Assembly (NCBI GenBank): GCA_030654835.1 | Contig: JAURWS010000042.1 | Coordinates: 1 to 64,000, forward strand | From: Gammaproteobacteria bacterium | GTDB taxonomy: Bacteria; Pseudomonadota; Gammaproteobacteria; Pseudomonadales; Pseudohongiellaceae | Reading direction: 5' to 3' | DNA: 64,000 nt | Shown: positions 24,023-33,094 of the stretch, piece after piece | Numbering within the stretch: position 1 is the stretch's first letter | How the letters are laid out: each line of letters starts with the position of its first letter | The notes under the pieces: generated by a model | The model's database searches: none | Told to the model about the DNA's origin: nothing | The model's input: only the letters and a program-made list of their open reading frames with translations | Made by a program: the position numbers and the translations under genes

Positions 24023-24972
24023 CTCGCAGCCGAACAGGAATGGCCGTCGAAGCGCAGGGGTTGACGTTGCGCTTCGGCCACACGCTGGCGGTGAATGCGT
24101 TGGATCTGGCGATTCCGCGCGGCAGCATCTACGGTTTTCTCGGCCCCAACGGCAGCGGCAAATCCTCTTCCATCCGCATGTTGACCGGCCTGCTCAAACC
24201 CACCAGCGGGCAAGCCCAGGTGCTCGGCGAAACACTGCCCGGTGGCGAAGAAAAACTGCGCCTGCGCATCGGTTACATGACACAGAAATTTTCGCTCTAC
24301 GACAATCTCAGCGTGCAGGAGAATCTCGATTTCGTAGCGCGGATTTATGGTGTACCACGCGCACAGGCAAAGCAGCGCCGCGACGAACTGATCAGCGTGT
24401 ATGAGCTGAGCGACCAACGCAAACAAATGGCCGGTTCCATGAGTGGCGGGCAGAAGCAGAGGCTGGCTCTGGCAGCGGCGACGCTGCACCGACCCGAGCT
24501 GCTGTTTCTGGACGAACCCACCTCGGCGGTGGACCCGGAAAATCGTCGCGAATTCTGGGAGCGCCTGTTTGATCTGTGTGACGGCGGCACCACCATCCTG
24601 GTCTCCACGCATTACATGGACGAGGCTGAACGCTGTCATCACCTGGCGATCCTGGATCTTGGCGTCAAGCGCGCCGACGGTTCACCACAGGCGTTGATGA
24701 ACGCCATGAACGCGTGGGTTATTGAAGTCACGGGCGACAATCTTCGCGAGTTGAAGGCAGCGCTGGAGAAAGAGCCGCTGGTGCTGTCTGCCGCCCAGAT
24801 CGGCGCGAGATTGCGCGTGCTGATCCACAAGAAACAGGAAATCACAGATCCTCTGCCATGGCTGCAAGCCAGGGTCGGCGGTCGCTCGCTGGAGTTCGTG
24901 CGTGCGAGTCTTGAGGATGTCTTCGTGAGCTGCACCGGTGCGTACCATGTGGAATCTGCCCATGTGGAATAG
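24019..24972 (+). CDS. ABC transporter ATP-binding protein (YbhF-like)
   Basis: 317 residues. Walker A GPNGSGKSS (about 43-51), Q-loop TQKFSLYDNLS, signature MSGGQKQRLALA, Walker B LLFLDEPTSAVDPENR and the H-loop STHYMDEAERC are all intact, so it is an active ATPase. The C-terminal 90 residues form an accessory domain typical of drug-type ABC-2 exporters. YbhF is normally two fused ATPase halves; this gene has one. It overlaps the permease gene by about 26 bases. Confidence 0.9.
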   Translation: MTRSRTGMAVEAQGLTLRFGHTLAVNALDLAIPRGSIYGFLGPNGSGKSSSIRMLTGLLKPTSGQAQVLGETLPGGEEKLRLRIGYMTQKFSLYDNLSVQENLDFVARIYGVPRAQAKQRRDELISVYELSDQRKQMAGSMSGGQKQRLALAAATLHRPELLFLDEPTSAVDPENRREFWERLFDLCDGGTTILVSTHYMDEAERCHHLAILDLGVKRADGSPQALMNAMNAWVIEVTGDNLRELKAALEKEPLVLSAAQIGARLRVLIHKKQEITDPLPWLQARVGGRSLEFVRASLEDVFVSCTGAYHVESAHVE

Positions 24973-26083
24973 AGTCTGGGCGATTGTCATCAAGGAATTA
25001 CGACAGTTGTCACGCGACCGCATGAGCTTTGGTTTGATCGTGATGATCCCGCTGATTCAACTCATGCTCTTTGGCTATGCGATCAATACCGACGCGCGGC
25101 AGTTGCCGGCCGGCATTGTTGATATGGAACAGTCTTCCTACAGCCGCGCATTGATTCTCGTGGCGGAGGCCAGCCAGGTGGTGCAGTTCACGGCGCAATA
25201 TTCCAGTATGGTCGAAGCAGAAGCAGCTATTACCCGTGGCGAAGTCAAAGCCGTGTTATATCTGCCTTCGGACCTGGATGGACGGTTGTTGCGACGCCGC
25301 GCTGCCGGGGAAAACCCGGAGCTGTCCGAACCGCTCGGCCAGTGGCTGGTGGATGGATCGGATACGGTGGTGGCCAGCAGCATTCGCAGCCTGCGCAACC
25401 TGCCCTTGCAGGAAGTCGTGGATCAGGCCTTCGTCCCGAGCAGCCCGACACTGGAGGTGGTGCAGTATTTCAATCCCGAACAGCGCACTGTCGTCAACAT
25501 CGTGCCAGGTCTGCTGGGCATTATTCTGACCATGACCATGGTGCTGTTTACCTCGGCCGCGATAGTGCGGGAGCGCGAACAGGGCAACATCGAATTTCTG
25601 ATTACCACGCCCGTGCAGCCGTTTGAATTGATGCTGGGAAAGATTGTGCCTTATGTGCTGGTGGGCTTCGTGCAGATTGCCATCATCCTGGGTGCCGGGA
25701 ATCTTGTTTTTGATGTGCCCGTGCGCGGACGTCTGGATTATCTGGCCATGGCGGCGATGCTGTTTATCCTCGCCAGCCTGACGCTGGGGCTGGTGATCTC
25801 CACCATCGCCAAATCCCAGCTGCAGGCGATGCAGATGACCGTGTTTGTGCTGCTGCCATCCATCCTGCTATCCGGATTTCTGTTTCCGTTCGAGGCCATG
25901 CCACGACCCGCGCAAGTCTTCGCCGAGGCGTTGCCCGCCACCCATTTCATGCGCATGTCGCGCGCCATCATTCTGCGCGATGCCGATATTTTCAGTTTGC
26001 AATATGACGCACTGGCGCTGCTGGCGATTACGGCGGTGGGGTTGTTGATTGCGTCCAGCCGGTTTTCAAAACGGCTCAACTGA
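24947..26083 (+). CDS. ABC-2 type exporter permease (YbhS-like)
   Basis: About 378 residues. One N-terminal helix (FGLIVMIPLIQLMLFGYAI) is followed by a large periplasmic domain (about 50-170), then five helices with the conserved VREREQGNIEFLITTPVQPFELMLGKI (in parts) between the second and third. The start could be 24938 (GTG), 24947 or 24962 (ATG); none has a clear ribosome site because translation is coupled to the ATPase. Only one permease gene is present where YbhFSR-type systems have two, so the exporter probably works as a homodimer. Substrate unknown. Confidence 0.85.
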   Translation: MWNLPMWNRVWAIVIKELRQLSRDRMSFGLIVMIPLIQLMLFGYAINTDARQLPAGIVDMEQSSYSRALILVAEASQVVQFTAQYSSMVEAEAAITRGEVKAVLYLPSDLDGRLLRRRAAGENPELSEPLGQWLVDGSDTVVASSIRSLRNLPLQEVVDQAFVPSSPTLEVVQYFNPEQRTVVNIVPGLLGIILTMTMVLFTSAAIVREREQGNIEFLITTPVQPFELMLGKIVPYVLVGFVQIAIILGAGNLVFDVPVRGRLDYLAMAAMLFILASLTLGLVISTIAKSQLQAMQMTVFVLLPSILLSGFLFPFEAMPRPAQVFAEALPATHFMRMSRAIILRDADIFSLQYDALALLAITAVGLLIASSRFSKRLN

Positions 26084-26105
26084 CCCGTTGCGGCAGCGCT
26101 GCTGC

Positions 26106-26816
26106 TCAGTCCGCGGCAGCCAGCTGCTCGTGCGCATCGACCGCCGGGCAGTTCAGAAATTCGGACGTGGCAAGCCAGTGCTCGTCGGGGTAGTAAGAGA
26201 ACATGAACTGGCCCCCTTTGAGCTGATCGACCACCATGCGGGCCACTTCAGGACGCACAGCGGGGCAACCCTCGCTGCGCCCGATCCGGCCGTAGTTCTC
26301 CACCCAGCTCTCATCCACATAATCTGCCGCGTGAATGACGATGGCGCGGTTGCGGGCCTGATCGTTGACGCCTTCTTCAAGACCGTCCAGACGCAGTGAG
26401 TAGCCATTCTGGCCGACATAGCTTTCCTGCGTGCGGAACAGGCCTATGCTGGACTGATTGCTGCCTTCGACATTGGAAAAGGCCTTGGCGAAGTTGTCGC
26501 CAGAGCCTTTGCCGTGAGCGACCAGATCCTTGAGAAGAAGCGCGTGGGTCTGCAGATCAAAAATCCACAGGCGCGGCTCGGAGGACGGCAATGAGAAGTC
26601 GATGACAGCCAGACGCGCAGCCGGTGAGGAGCCATGTTTCACAGCACAGTCCATTGCCGCCACCGCTCTGCCGAGCACCGCCGCATCAAGATCAGGCGCG
26701 GCCTTGCCCAGCTGCGCGAGCAAGGGCTGCTCATCGGCAAATGAGTGCCAATTGCTGCCAATGAGGCTCAAGCACAGGGCAGCCGAGAGGCTGGTGCGGA
26801 AAAATCGGGAAAGCAT
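26106..26816 (-). CDS. Murein L,D-transpeptidase, YkuD_2 type
   Basis: 236 residues with a signal peptide (cleavage near SFAD, about 28). The C-terminal half has IVIHAADYVDESWVENYGRIGRSEGCPAVRPEV (in parts), giving the conserved His and the SxGC nucleophile of the L,D-transpeptidase catalytic domain. Family members remodel or crosslink peptidoglycan in the periplasm. It is divergent from another L,D-transpeptidase gene, with 107 bases between the starts. Confidence 0.85.
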   Translation of the reverse strand: MLSRFFRTSLSAALCLSLIGSNWHSFADEQPLLAQLGKAAPDLDAAVLGRAVAAMDCAVKHGSSPAARLAVIDFSLPSSEPRLWIFDLQTHALLLKDLVAHGKGSGDNFAKAFSNVEGSNQSSIGLFRTQESYVGQNGYSLRLDGLEEGVNDQARNRAIVIHAADYVDESWVENYGRIGRSEGCPAVRPEVARMVVDQLKGGQFMFSYYPDEHWLATSEFLNCPAVDAHEQLAAAD

Positions 26817-26923
26817 GCCGAAGAGCTCCTGAACTGCTGCAATCGAAGAAACTGTGGGGGTTGTGATACCCTGCCGCGAAGCCAGCCTCGATTATGTCGG
26901 GGTACGGTCGAGGAGGTTAACCG

Positions 26924-28651
26924 TTGATCAGCAGGCGCACAATATTTTTTTTGACGACCGTGTGGTTCGCAGCGCCCCTGCAGGGTCAGGTCGCCTCCGA
27001 AATCGCCCTCCCCGCCAGCGTGCTGCAGAAGATTTTGATGCAGACTGCCCTGACGCACTGCGCTGATATGGCGAGCCTGCATTCGACGTCCATGGAAGCG
27101 GCGCTGACCGAGCTTTACATCCGTCGAGACTATGCGCCACTGTGGCAAGAAGATACCGCTCGGCTCCCGAGCCTGCAGAATGAATTGCGACAATTGAGCG
27201 ACGACGGACTGTGGCTGGTGGATTACGAGTACGCCCTGCAGGCGACGCAGATGCCCGACATGTGTCAAGAGCTGCGGCTCAGCAGCTACTACCTGATGGC
27301 GCTTGAACACCTGAACCGCGGCCGTCTGCCACAACAACTGCGTGAACCGCAATGGCAGGCCGACGCGCATGCAAGGGAAGCGCTCGTCGAAGATGCCTCC
27401 GCCGAACTGGTCGAGCTGGCACTTGCTGGCGACACCAGCATCACGAACGCATTCTCACAGGCACGCCCCTCTCTGAATCTCTACAGAGATCTGCGCCAGA
27501 GCTATGCGCGCCTGGACAAACATGCCCAGCCTCCCATGAGCATCGCGACCGGCCTGACGATTCGCGCCGGTGCGCAAGACGCCCGCCTGGCGCAGATTTT
27601 TCAGCGCCTGCTCAGTGATGGCTACCTGCCAGCAGGTTCGCGGTTGCCCACGAATTACGATGCCGCGCTGCAGCAGGCCGTGCGCCGCTTCCAGAACGAC
27701 CATAGCCTGGAACCGGATGGCATCGTCGGCACACGCACACTGGCTGCGCTGAACATGACCCCGGCCCAGCGCCTGCTGCAGGTCCGCATCAATCTTGAAC
27801 GCCTGCGCTGGATCAATGCACAGCGCAGTACCTATCTAGTGCTGGTCAACATTGCCGGAGCCAGCGTGCGCCTCTACCGTGGGGAAGAGATAATCTGGGA
27901 GTCCCGCGTGCAAACGGGGCGGCCTTCACGCCCCACGCCGACATTGATCTCCTCGATCGATCGCATCACGCTGAACCCGAGCTGGACGATGCCCCCGACG
28001 ATCGTCAGAGAGGATGCACTGCCACAGATACGCATTAATCCCAATTACCTGCGGGAGAAAAATCTGCAGGTGCTCGACCTGCAAGGCAGACCGGTAGACC
28101 CAATCCAACTGGACTGGAGCAACCCCACGGGGGTGATGCTGCGCCAGCCACCGGGCCTGACCAATCCGCTCGGGCAGGTGGTATTCCGACTGGATAACCC
28201 CTTCGCGATTTTCCTGCACGACACTCCCAGCCAGGATCAGTTCGCCAAGAGCTCACGCAGTGTCAGCTCGGGCTGCGTCCGGGTGGAGAATGCCGCTCAA
28301 TTGGCAGACCTGCTGCTGACCTCGGCCAGCCCGGAACAGCGCGCCTTGTTGCTGTCATTGCAAGAGAGTGATGAGACCCGGGAAGTGAAGGTGCCAGGCG
28401 GCCCGCAATTGATCATTGCCTACTGGACAGCGGAGGCGGGAGCGGATGGCAGATCGGTGCTGATGCAGGACCCGTACGATCTCGACCAGGCACTGATGAA
28501 TACCTTTGCCCGCTTCGAACGTCCTTCCGCCTCGACGCAACGGGTAGAGCTCTCGAACGCTCAGCTAATTGGTGACGAGAATGCCACCCAGGCCTACCTT
28601 CATTCCGATCTCAATTCAAACAGCGACGCCCAAACCTGCTCTTCGTTGTGA
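26924..28651 (+). CDS. L,D-transpeptidase, YcbB/LdtD type
   Basis: 575 residues from TTG 26924, which follows a strong GAGGAGG seven bases away; no ATG fits as well. After the signal peptide there is a scaffold domain, a peptidoglycan-binding domain (DAALQQAVRRFQNDHSLEPDGIVGTRTLAAL, about 245-275, in parts), then the YkuD catalytic domain with IFLHDTP and SVSSGCVRVEN, whose Cys is the nucleophile. This is the domain order of LdtD, which forms 3-3 crosslinks in murein. A 60-residue acidic tail ends the protein. The pair of divergent transpeptidases suggests a peptidoglycan locus. Confidence 0.9.
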   Translation: MISRRTIFFLTTVWFAAPLQGQVASEIALPASVLQKILMQTALTHCADMASLHSTSMEAALTELYIRRDYAPLWQEDTARLPSLQNELRQLSDDGLWLVDYEYALQATQMPDMCQELRLSSYYLMALEHLNRGRLPQQLREPQWQADAHAREALVEDASAELVELALAGDTSITNAFSQARPSLNLYRDLRQSYARLDKHAQPPMSIATGLTIRAGAQDARLAQIFQRLLSDGYLPAGSRLPTNYDAALQQAVRRFQNDHSLEPDGIVGTRTLAALNMTPAQRLLQVRINLERLRWINAQRSTYLVLVNIAGASVRLYRGEEIIWESRVQTGRPSRPTPTLISSIDRITLNPSWTMPPTIVREDALPQIRINPNYLREKNLQVLDLQGRPVDPIQLDWSNPTGVMLRQPPGLTNPLGQVVFRLDNPFAIFLHDTPSQDQFAKSSRSVSSGCVRVENAAQLADLLLTSASPEQRALLLSLQESDETREVKVPGGPQLIIAYWTAEAGADGRSVLMQDPYDLDQALMNTFARFERPSASTQRVELSNAQLIGDENATQAYLHSDLNSNSDAQTCSSL

Positions 28652-28731
28652 AATGTCAGTTCGAACCTCTCCGCTGTCCGGTACACTGATTCTTGAGCCA
28701 GCCATCAAGGCCAGGCATTGAGGAGAGTCCG

Positions 28732-28779
28732 ATGAAGAATTCAATGAAGAGTTCGATGAAGAGTTCGATGAAGACCAAT
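28732..28779 (+). repeat. 12-bp repeat that multiplies start codons
   Basis: ATGAAGAATTCA, then ATGAAGAGTTCG twice, then the related ATGAAGACCAAT. Each unit begins with an in-frame ATG. Confidence 0.85.
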
Positions 28780-29214
28780 TTCCGGCTGTTCGCATCATTG
28801 GCGACCTTTCTTGTCAGCGCTATCTGGCTGCAGTTCGCAGCAGCAGACGAAATCGGGCAAGTATGCTGGCTTGCTGATGGAAAGAACCTGGTCCGATTCT
28901 CAGTGACGCAAACAGCGCCAATACGTTTCACCTACACCGGAATTTTCAATGATGGTGAAGACGATGCTCACTATGCCATCACAGGCGCTGTCGAGGTCAC
29001 ACCTGCCGGGCCGTTGGTGGGCAGTTTCAGTGGTTCCAAGTCCACCGCTGAATCTTTCAAAACGGCAATTGCCGCCGTCAGCTTCGATCCGGCAACCTTC
29101 GCTGGAAGCGTTGAGCTCATCCGCAATAAATACACTCACGGCGCCAGCCCGGATACTGCCATGAAAACCGACTACAGAAAGTTTACTCTGGCCAGGACCA
29201 ACTGCCCGTCTTGA
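28732..29214 (+). CDS. Small secreted protein with a repeated start region
   Basis: 160 residues from ATG 28732 (GAGGAG ribosome site), although ATGs at 28744, 28756 and 28768 are also in frame because the start is built of 12-base repeats (MKNS, MKSS, MKSS, MKTN). The signal peptide follows (LFASLATFLVSAIWLQFAAA) and the mature part is beta-rich with two cysteines. No family recognised. The repeats lengthen the positively charged end of the signal peptide. Confidence 0.7.
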   Translation: MKNSMKSSMKSSMKTNFRLFASLATFLVSAIWLQFAAADEIGQVCWLADGKNLVRFSVTQTAPIRFTYTGIFNDGEDDAHYAITGAVEVTPAGPLVGSFSGSKSTAESFKTAIAAVSFDPATFAGSVELIRNKYTHGASPDTAMKTDYRKFTLARTNCPS

Positions 29215-29380
29215 CCCTGGAGCCAGCGCCAGCCCAGCTACAACCGATAAATCCTGCGGTTACGATGGGCAGATAAGCCAACGGGGTGGATGCCGGACGA
29301 GCCACTGCTGACTTCGTTGACGGAGTCAGAGAGAGTTACTATGCTGCCCCGAGCTTTTAAAATAAAAACTGGAGAATAAT

Positions 29381-29806
29381 ATGAGCACCAAACGCTTGAT
29401 CTCTGCGGCACTTGCCGCTGCCACTGCCGGGGTCGCATTGCTGATGACCCCCGTCCTCGCCCACCACGCCAGTGGCCCGTTCTATGATCCCGACAAGCGC
29501 GTCGAGATCGAAGGCACGGTCAAGCGCTTCGTCTTCAAGAACCCCCATGCCTTCCTGTTTGTGGATGTCGCCGATGCGGCCGGTGCGACCGTCGAGTGGC
29601 AGATCGAACTCGGCGCCCCTGTCAGCCTGCAGCGCACCGGCTGGACGCCGGAAACGCTGCCCATGGGTATGGTCGTGAAAGTCACCGGTCAGCCGTCGCG
29701 CGCCGAAGGTTCAACGGGCATTTGCTGCGTGCGCATGACACGTCAGGACGGCAGCCCGGTGCTCTCCGGCGGCCGCGTTGAAGAGGCTGTACAACCACCG
29801 CGCTGA
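29381..29806 (+). CDS. DUF6152 family exported protein
   Basis: 141 residues with a signal peptide (cleavage near LAHH, about 27). The mature part starts HHASGPFYDPDKRVEIEGTVKRF and contains FKNPHAFLFVDVAD and WTPETLPMGMVVKVTG, the DUF6152 pattern: an OB-like small beta barrel with an N-terminal His pair that might hold a metal. AACTGGAG precedes the ATG. It heads a cluster with a second exported protein, cytochrome b and two DUF6644 membrane proteins. Confidence 0.8.
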   Translation: MSTKRLISAALAAATAGVALLMTPVLAHHASGPFYDPDKRVEIEGTVKRFVFKNPHAFLFVDVADAAGATVEWQIELGAPVSLQRTGWTPETLPMGMVVKVTGQPSRAEGSTGICCVRMTRQDGSPVLSGGRVEEAVQPPR

Positions 29807-29873
29807 GCCCGGCATTGCTGATGACATAACAAAAACAATATTTCTATCGGAACTGATCGAATTAGGAGCGGGC

Positions 29874-30611
29874 ATGAAATCACAAGGGCTTGGTAAAGGA
29901 AAAGTGTTGTGCGCGGCGGTCCTGTCGCTGCTGGTTTGGCACGACAGTTCGCAGGTGAATGCACAGACGGACGGGGCGGCGATTCCCGACCTCTCCGGCC
30001 TGTGGGACGGCGGCGGACGAGCACGGCCTGTCAATGGCGTCGACGTACCATGGACCGCCGAAAACTTTCCGGTCTTGAATGAGCGCGCGATTGCCTATCA
30101 GCAGGTGTTCGAAGAGATCATTGCCCCGAAGTACGACTGTCAGCCGGCGTCATCTCCTGCGGTGCAATACGACCCCTACAACATGCAGGTGACCCAATGG
30201 CCGGATCGCGTGCTGTTTCGCTACGAGAAGGACGATCAGTTGCGCACAGTGTGGCTGGATGGGCGTGAACCGAAGTCAATCGACTTCAGCAATCAGGGCT
30301 TCTCTGTCGGACATTACGAGGATGGCGCACTGCTCGTCACCACGACGCATTTCCTGTTTGATATTACCGGCTTCGATGACTACAACGGCATTCCCTCATC
30401 TTCGCAAAAGGTAGTGACCGAGCGTTACTGGATGGAAGGTGAAGACCTGCACGTGACTCTCAGCGTAGAAGACCCGATGTTCCTGCGCGAACCAGCGTCG
30501 TACACCACCCGCTGGATTCCTGCGCGCGAAGGCTATGTCTTGTCGGCCTTCGATTGCGACGCAGAATCGGCGCGCGCTTCTGTGCGCTTCTTCCCGTCCA
30601 AGTACAAGTAG
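29874..30611 (+). CDS. Exported protein of unknown function in the DUF6152 cluster
   Basis: 245 residues from ATG 29874 (AGGAG ribosome site); the open frame back to 29778 overlaps the previous gene and is discounted. Signal peptide ends near VNAQ. The mature part is beta-rich, with IPDLSGLWDGGGRARP at the start and one Cys in each of KYDCQPASS and SAFDCDAE, likely a disulphide. No catalytic motif is seen. Similar proteins accompany DUF6152 genes, so it is probably a partner in the same process. Confidence 0.65.
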   Translation: MKSQGLGKGKVLCAAVLSLLVWHDSSQVNAQTDGAAIPDLSGLWDGGGRARPVNGVDVPWTAENFPVLNERAIAYQQVFEEIIAPKYDCQPASSPAVQYDPYNMQVTQWPDRVLFRYEKDDQLRTVWLDGREPKSIDFSNQGFSVGHYEDGALLVTTTHFLFDITGFDDYNGIPSSSQKVVTERYWMEGEDLHVTLSVEDPMFLREPASYTTRWIPAREGYVLSAFDCDAESARASVRFFPSKYK

Positions 30612-30629
30612 GAAAGTGGGCGCAAGGCC

Positions 30630-31136
30630 GTGACGAAAGGCAGTAACCTCTACGACAGCTCGAACTCCTTCGGCTGGATCTCCATCACTCTGCACTGGGC
30701 AACGGCACTCGCTGTCGTTGTCCTGTGGTTCATTGGCAAGAGCATCCTGTGGGTGCCAACGGAAGAGCTGGATGCACGCCGCTCTCTGCATATCGTGACG
30801 GGGCTCAGTCTATGGTTGCTGCTGGCCGGGCGCATACTCTGGCGCTTGCGAGTCAGACACCCGCGGGCCGTCGGTCAAAGCGATCGCACCCATGTCGTGG
30901 CGCGCATCGCTCACTTCCTGATGCTGACCGCTCTCGCGGTGATGCTGGTGTCCGGCCCCCTCATGGCGTGGCTGCTGCCAGAACGCACCGCGCTGGCGAA
31001 TGCGGCGCTGGCCGTGCATGCAACGACTGCGACCGTGTTAATGGTGATGGTGGTGCTGCACATCGGTGGCGCGCTCAAGCACCTGATGTTTCACGACGAC
31101 GAGACGATTGCGCGGATATTCGTGCCACGCCGCTGA
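30630..31136 (+). CDS. Cytochrome b561-type membrane protein
   Basis: 168 residues beginning at GTG 30630. Four membrane helices carry paired histidines: ITLHWATAL, RSLHIVTGL, HFLMLTAL and LAVHATTAT with VVLHIGGAL; the spacing fits di-haem b561 proteins that accept electrons from the quinone pool or soluble donors. It follows the unknown exported protein by 18 bases and is probably cotranscribed. The next gene is convergent. Confidence 0.85.
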   Translation: MTKGSNLYDSSNSFGWISITLHWATALAVVVLWFIGKSILWVPTEELDARRSLHIVTGLSLWLLLAGRILWRLRVRHPRAVGQSDRTHVVARIAHFLMLTALAVMLVSGPLMAWLLPERTALANAALAVHATTATVLMVMVVLHIGGALKHLMFHDDETIARIFVPRR

Positions 31137-31144
31137 TCATTGAC

Positions 31145-31660
31145 TCAGTTGCCCGAGCCGCTGTACTGACCGATGAACGGAATCAGCCGTCCGCACAACA
31201 ACACAACCGTCCATATCCCGAGTGAAGTGTAAGCCACTGCTTTTGCAATCGGTGGCGAGTCGGCATCCATGTCCCAAGTGTCCATGAGCGGATGCAACTT
31301 CCAGTAGTAGAACAACGCATTGAGCCCCGCCAGGACGATCAACACCATCTTCAACTGGAACACCGTGTTATTCGCATACGTCACCGGGTCACCATAGAAG
31401 AACAGTACCCCTGTGATGAGATTCAGCGCGAAGCCGATCAGCACCATGGGCAGCAGCTTGTGGGTGGCCGCAGGATTGAGAATTCTGAAATGACCGGCAA
31501 GGCGCAGGTCGATCAGCAGCAGTCCACCGAGCAGCAAGGACAACCCGAAGAAATGAAATATTTCCAATATCGGCCAGATCCAGTAGGCAGATACGATCCA
31601 CTGATTCAGGGCACTGTCGGCGACGACTGCGACGATTGATTGCATGAGTGATTGCAGCAT
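31145..31660 (-). CDS. DUF6644 family membrane protein (first copy)
   Basis: 171 residues, four or five membrane helices. FHFFGLSLLLGGLLLIDLRLAG (in parts) with conserved His and Asp-x-Arg is shared with the neighbouring paralog, as is the FALNLITGVLFF helix. The ATG at 31660 has GGGAG five bases upstream. Twelve bases separate it from the 31673 gene. Its His residues could bind haem b; not shown. Confidence 0.75.
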   Translation of the reverse strand: MLQSLMQSIVAVVADSALNQWIVSAYWIWPILEIFHFFGLSLLLGGLLLIDLRLAGHFRILNPAATHKLLPMVLIGFALNLITGVLFFYGDPVTYANNTVFQLKMVLIVLAGLNALFYYWKLHPLMDTWDMDADSPPIAKAVAYTSLGIWTVVLLCGRLIPFIGQYSGSGN

Positions 31661-31672
31661 GAGGGCTCCCTG

Positions 31673-32137
31673 TCAGATGTAGGCGACTAAACGGCCGGCG
31701 ATAATGGCACCTGCCCAGGTCAACAAGGAGATCAGCGCGACAATCTTCGTTGATCTACTGATGACAGCCCCTTCTCCCGAGGCAATCTCGGCGCGCATGC
31801 GCGACTGAATGACTCCAGCCAGCACCATGCCCAGGATGATCATCGAGATCTTCAGCAGAAACGCGATGTTCTCCGCGAACACGGTCGCCTGCGAGGTAAA
31901 CAGCAGCACGCCGGAGATCGCATTGATGATGAAGCCAACCCAGGCGAATTTGCTGAGCGGCAGAAACGCCGCAGGATGCAGTCCCTGATACATGCCGAGC
32001 AGACGCAGATCGCGAATCAGAAATATCCCGACCACGATGCCCAGCCCGATAATGTGAATGCTGAGCAGCACGGGATAGGCCCACAGCGACAGACTCACCC
32101 ACAGTGCCACTGGCGTGGCTTCAATCCATGCAAACAT
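31673..32137 (-). CDS. DUF6644 family membrane protein (second copy)
   Basis: 154 residues from ATG 32137 with GGAG seven bases before it. Like the gene at 31145 it has IHIIGLGIVVGIFLIRDLRLLG and FIINAISGVLLF, so the two are tandem paralogs and may form a heterodimer. The upstream gene in the minus-strand operon, it should be transcribed first. Convergent with the cytochrome b gene at 30630, it most likely belongs to the same electron-transfer unit. Confidence 0.75.
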   Translation of the reverse strand: MFAWIEATPVALWVSLSLWAYPVLLSIHIIGLGIVVGIFLIRDLRLLGMYQGLHPAAFLPLSKFAWVGFIINAISGVLLFTSQATVFAENIAFLLKISMIILGMVLAGVIQSRMRAEIASGEGAVISRSTKIVALISLLTWAGAIIAGRLVAYI

Positions 32138-32482
32138 CAATCTGCTCCATTAACAACGCTCCTGTCATTCATACTTTTCGTTCAGCACCTGATTCGGGTC
32201 GGCGCGAAAGATCACATTATCGATACTGCCCGTGACAATTTCATGCCAGCCGAGAGCGTACCCCAGGGTAGCAAGAATGAAACGACAAGAATAATTCCAC
32301 ACGCCTTGCTGGAACGGAATCATGGGCGAAATAGCATGGACAAAATAAACAGTACAGGAGTCGCTCTTGATGAGTCAATCAGCGTCACGGTTGCACGAGT
32401 GATACCCTGCGACAAAATGCCACTGCCGCTCCGTACCACACAGGCGTACACTGGAGCTGTAAAAATCCCTAAGGAGTCCTGT
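32138..32482. other. 345-base gap between DUF6644 and redoxin genes
   Basis: The redoxin frame is open through this stretch but without a signal-type start or conserved sequence, so it is treated as non-coding. It must hold promoters for two divergent genes; I see no convincing hexamer pair, hairpin or palindrome. Confidence 0.4.
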
Positions 32483-33079
32483 ATGAAGATGTTCACACGA
32501 ATGCTGACGATCACTTTGCTGTCTCTGGCGCCAATGCTGGCCAGTGCCGATGACTTTCTGAAGACCATGAAGGACTTCGAGCTGGTCGATCATCTCGGCG
32601 CGACGCACAAGCTGAGTGACTACGAGAGCAAGGAATACATCGTGATGTACGTGCATGGCTCCGGTTGCCCAATCGCACGCCTGTCGGTCCCGAGTTACCT
32701 GGCGGTGCGGGATGACTATGCCAGCAAGGGCATCGAATTCCTGATGATCAACGCGTCAATTCAAGACGACATTCCACGCATCCAGAAGGAAGCGACCGAA
32801 TTCAACATCAACTTCCCCATCCTCAAGGATGAAGACCAGTCCGTCGCACGTTCGCTGGGCGTAGAGCGTACTGCCGAAGTGTTTATCGTCGATCCGCGCA
32901 CACGCGAAGTGCTGTTCCGCGGCCCGATTGACGACTCGCTCGGGTATGAGGCTCAGCGTGCAAGCGTCGACCATACCTATCTGCGCGATGCGCTGGACAC
33001 AGTGCTCAAAGGAGAACACGTCAACATGGACGAAATTCCGGATTCCAAAGGGTGCCTGGTGGGATTCTTCTTCAGCTAA
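32483..33079 (+). CDS. Exported redoxin (AhpC/TSA-like fold)
   Basis: 198 residues from ATG 32483 (AAGGAGT ribosome site) with a signal peptide ending near ASAD (residue 22). VMYVHGSGCPIARLSVP (about 72-88) is the redoxin active-site region with one Cys in a GCPIA setting, and FLMINASIQDD and VERTAEVFIVDP follow as in the thioredoxin-like family found with bacterial copper/haem gene clusters. A second Cys near the C-terminus (DSKGCLVGF) could act as resolving residue. It lies 15 bases before the GGDEF gene and probably shares its transcript. Confidence 0.8.
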   Translation: MKMFTRMLTITLLSLAPMLASADDFLKTMKDFELVDHLGATHKLSDYESKEYIVMYVHGSGCPIARLSVPSYLAVRDDYASKGIEFLMINASIQDDIPRIQKEATEFNINFPILKDEDQSVARSLGVERTAEVFIVDPRTREVLFRGPIDDSLGYEAQRASVDHTYLRDALDTVLKGEHVNMDEIPDSKGCLVGFFFS

Positions 33080-33094
33080 GGATTTTTCCTCGCC

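Noticed and set aside
31976-32482. N-terminal extension of the redoxin gene
   Set aside because: A normal signal peptide and ribosome site begin at 32483; the upstream frame shows no conserved sequence.
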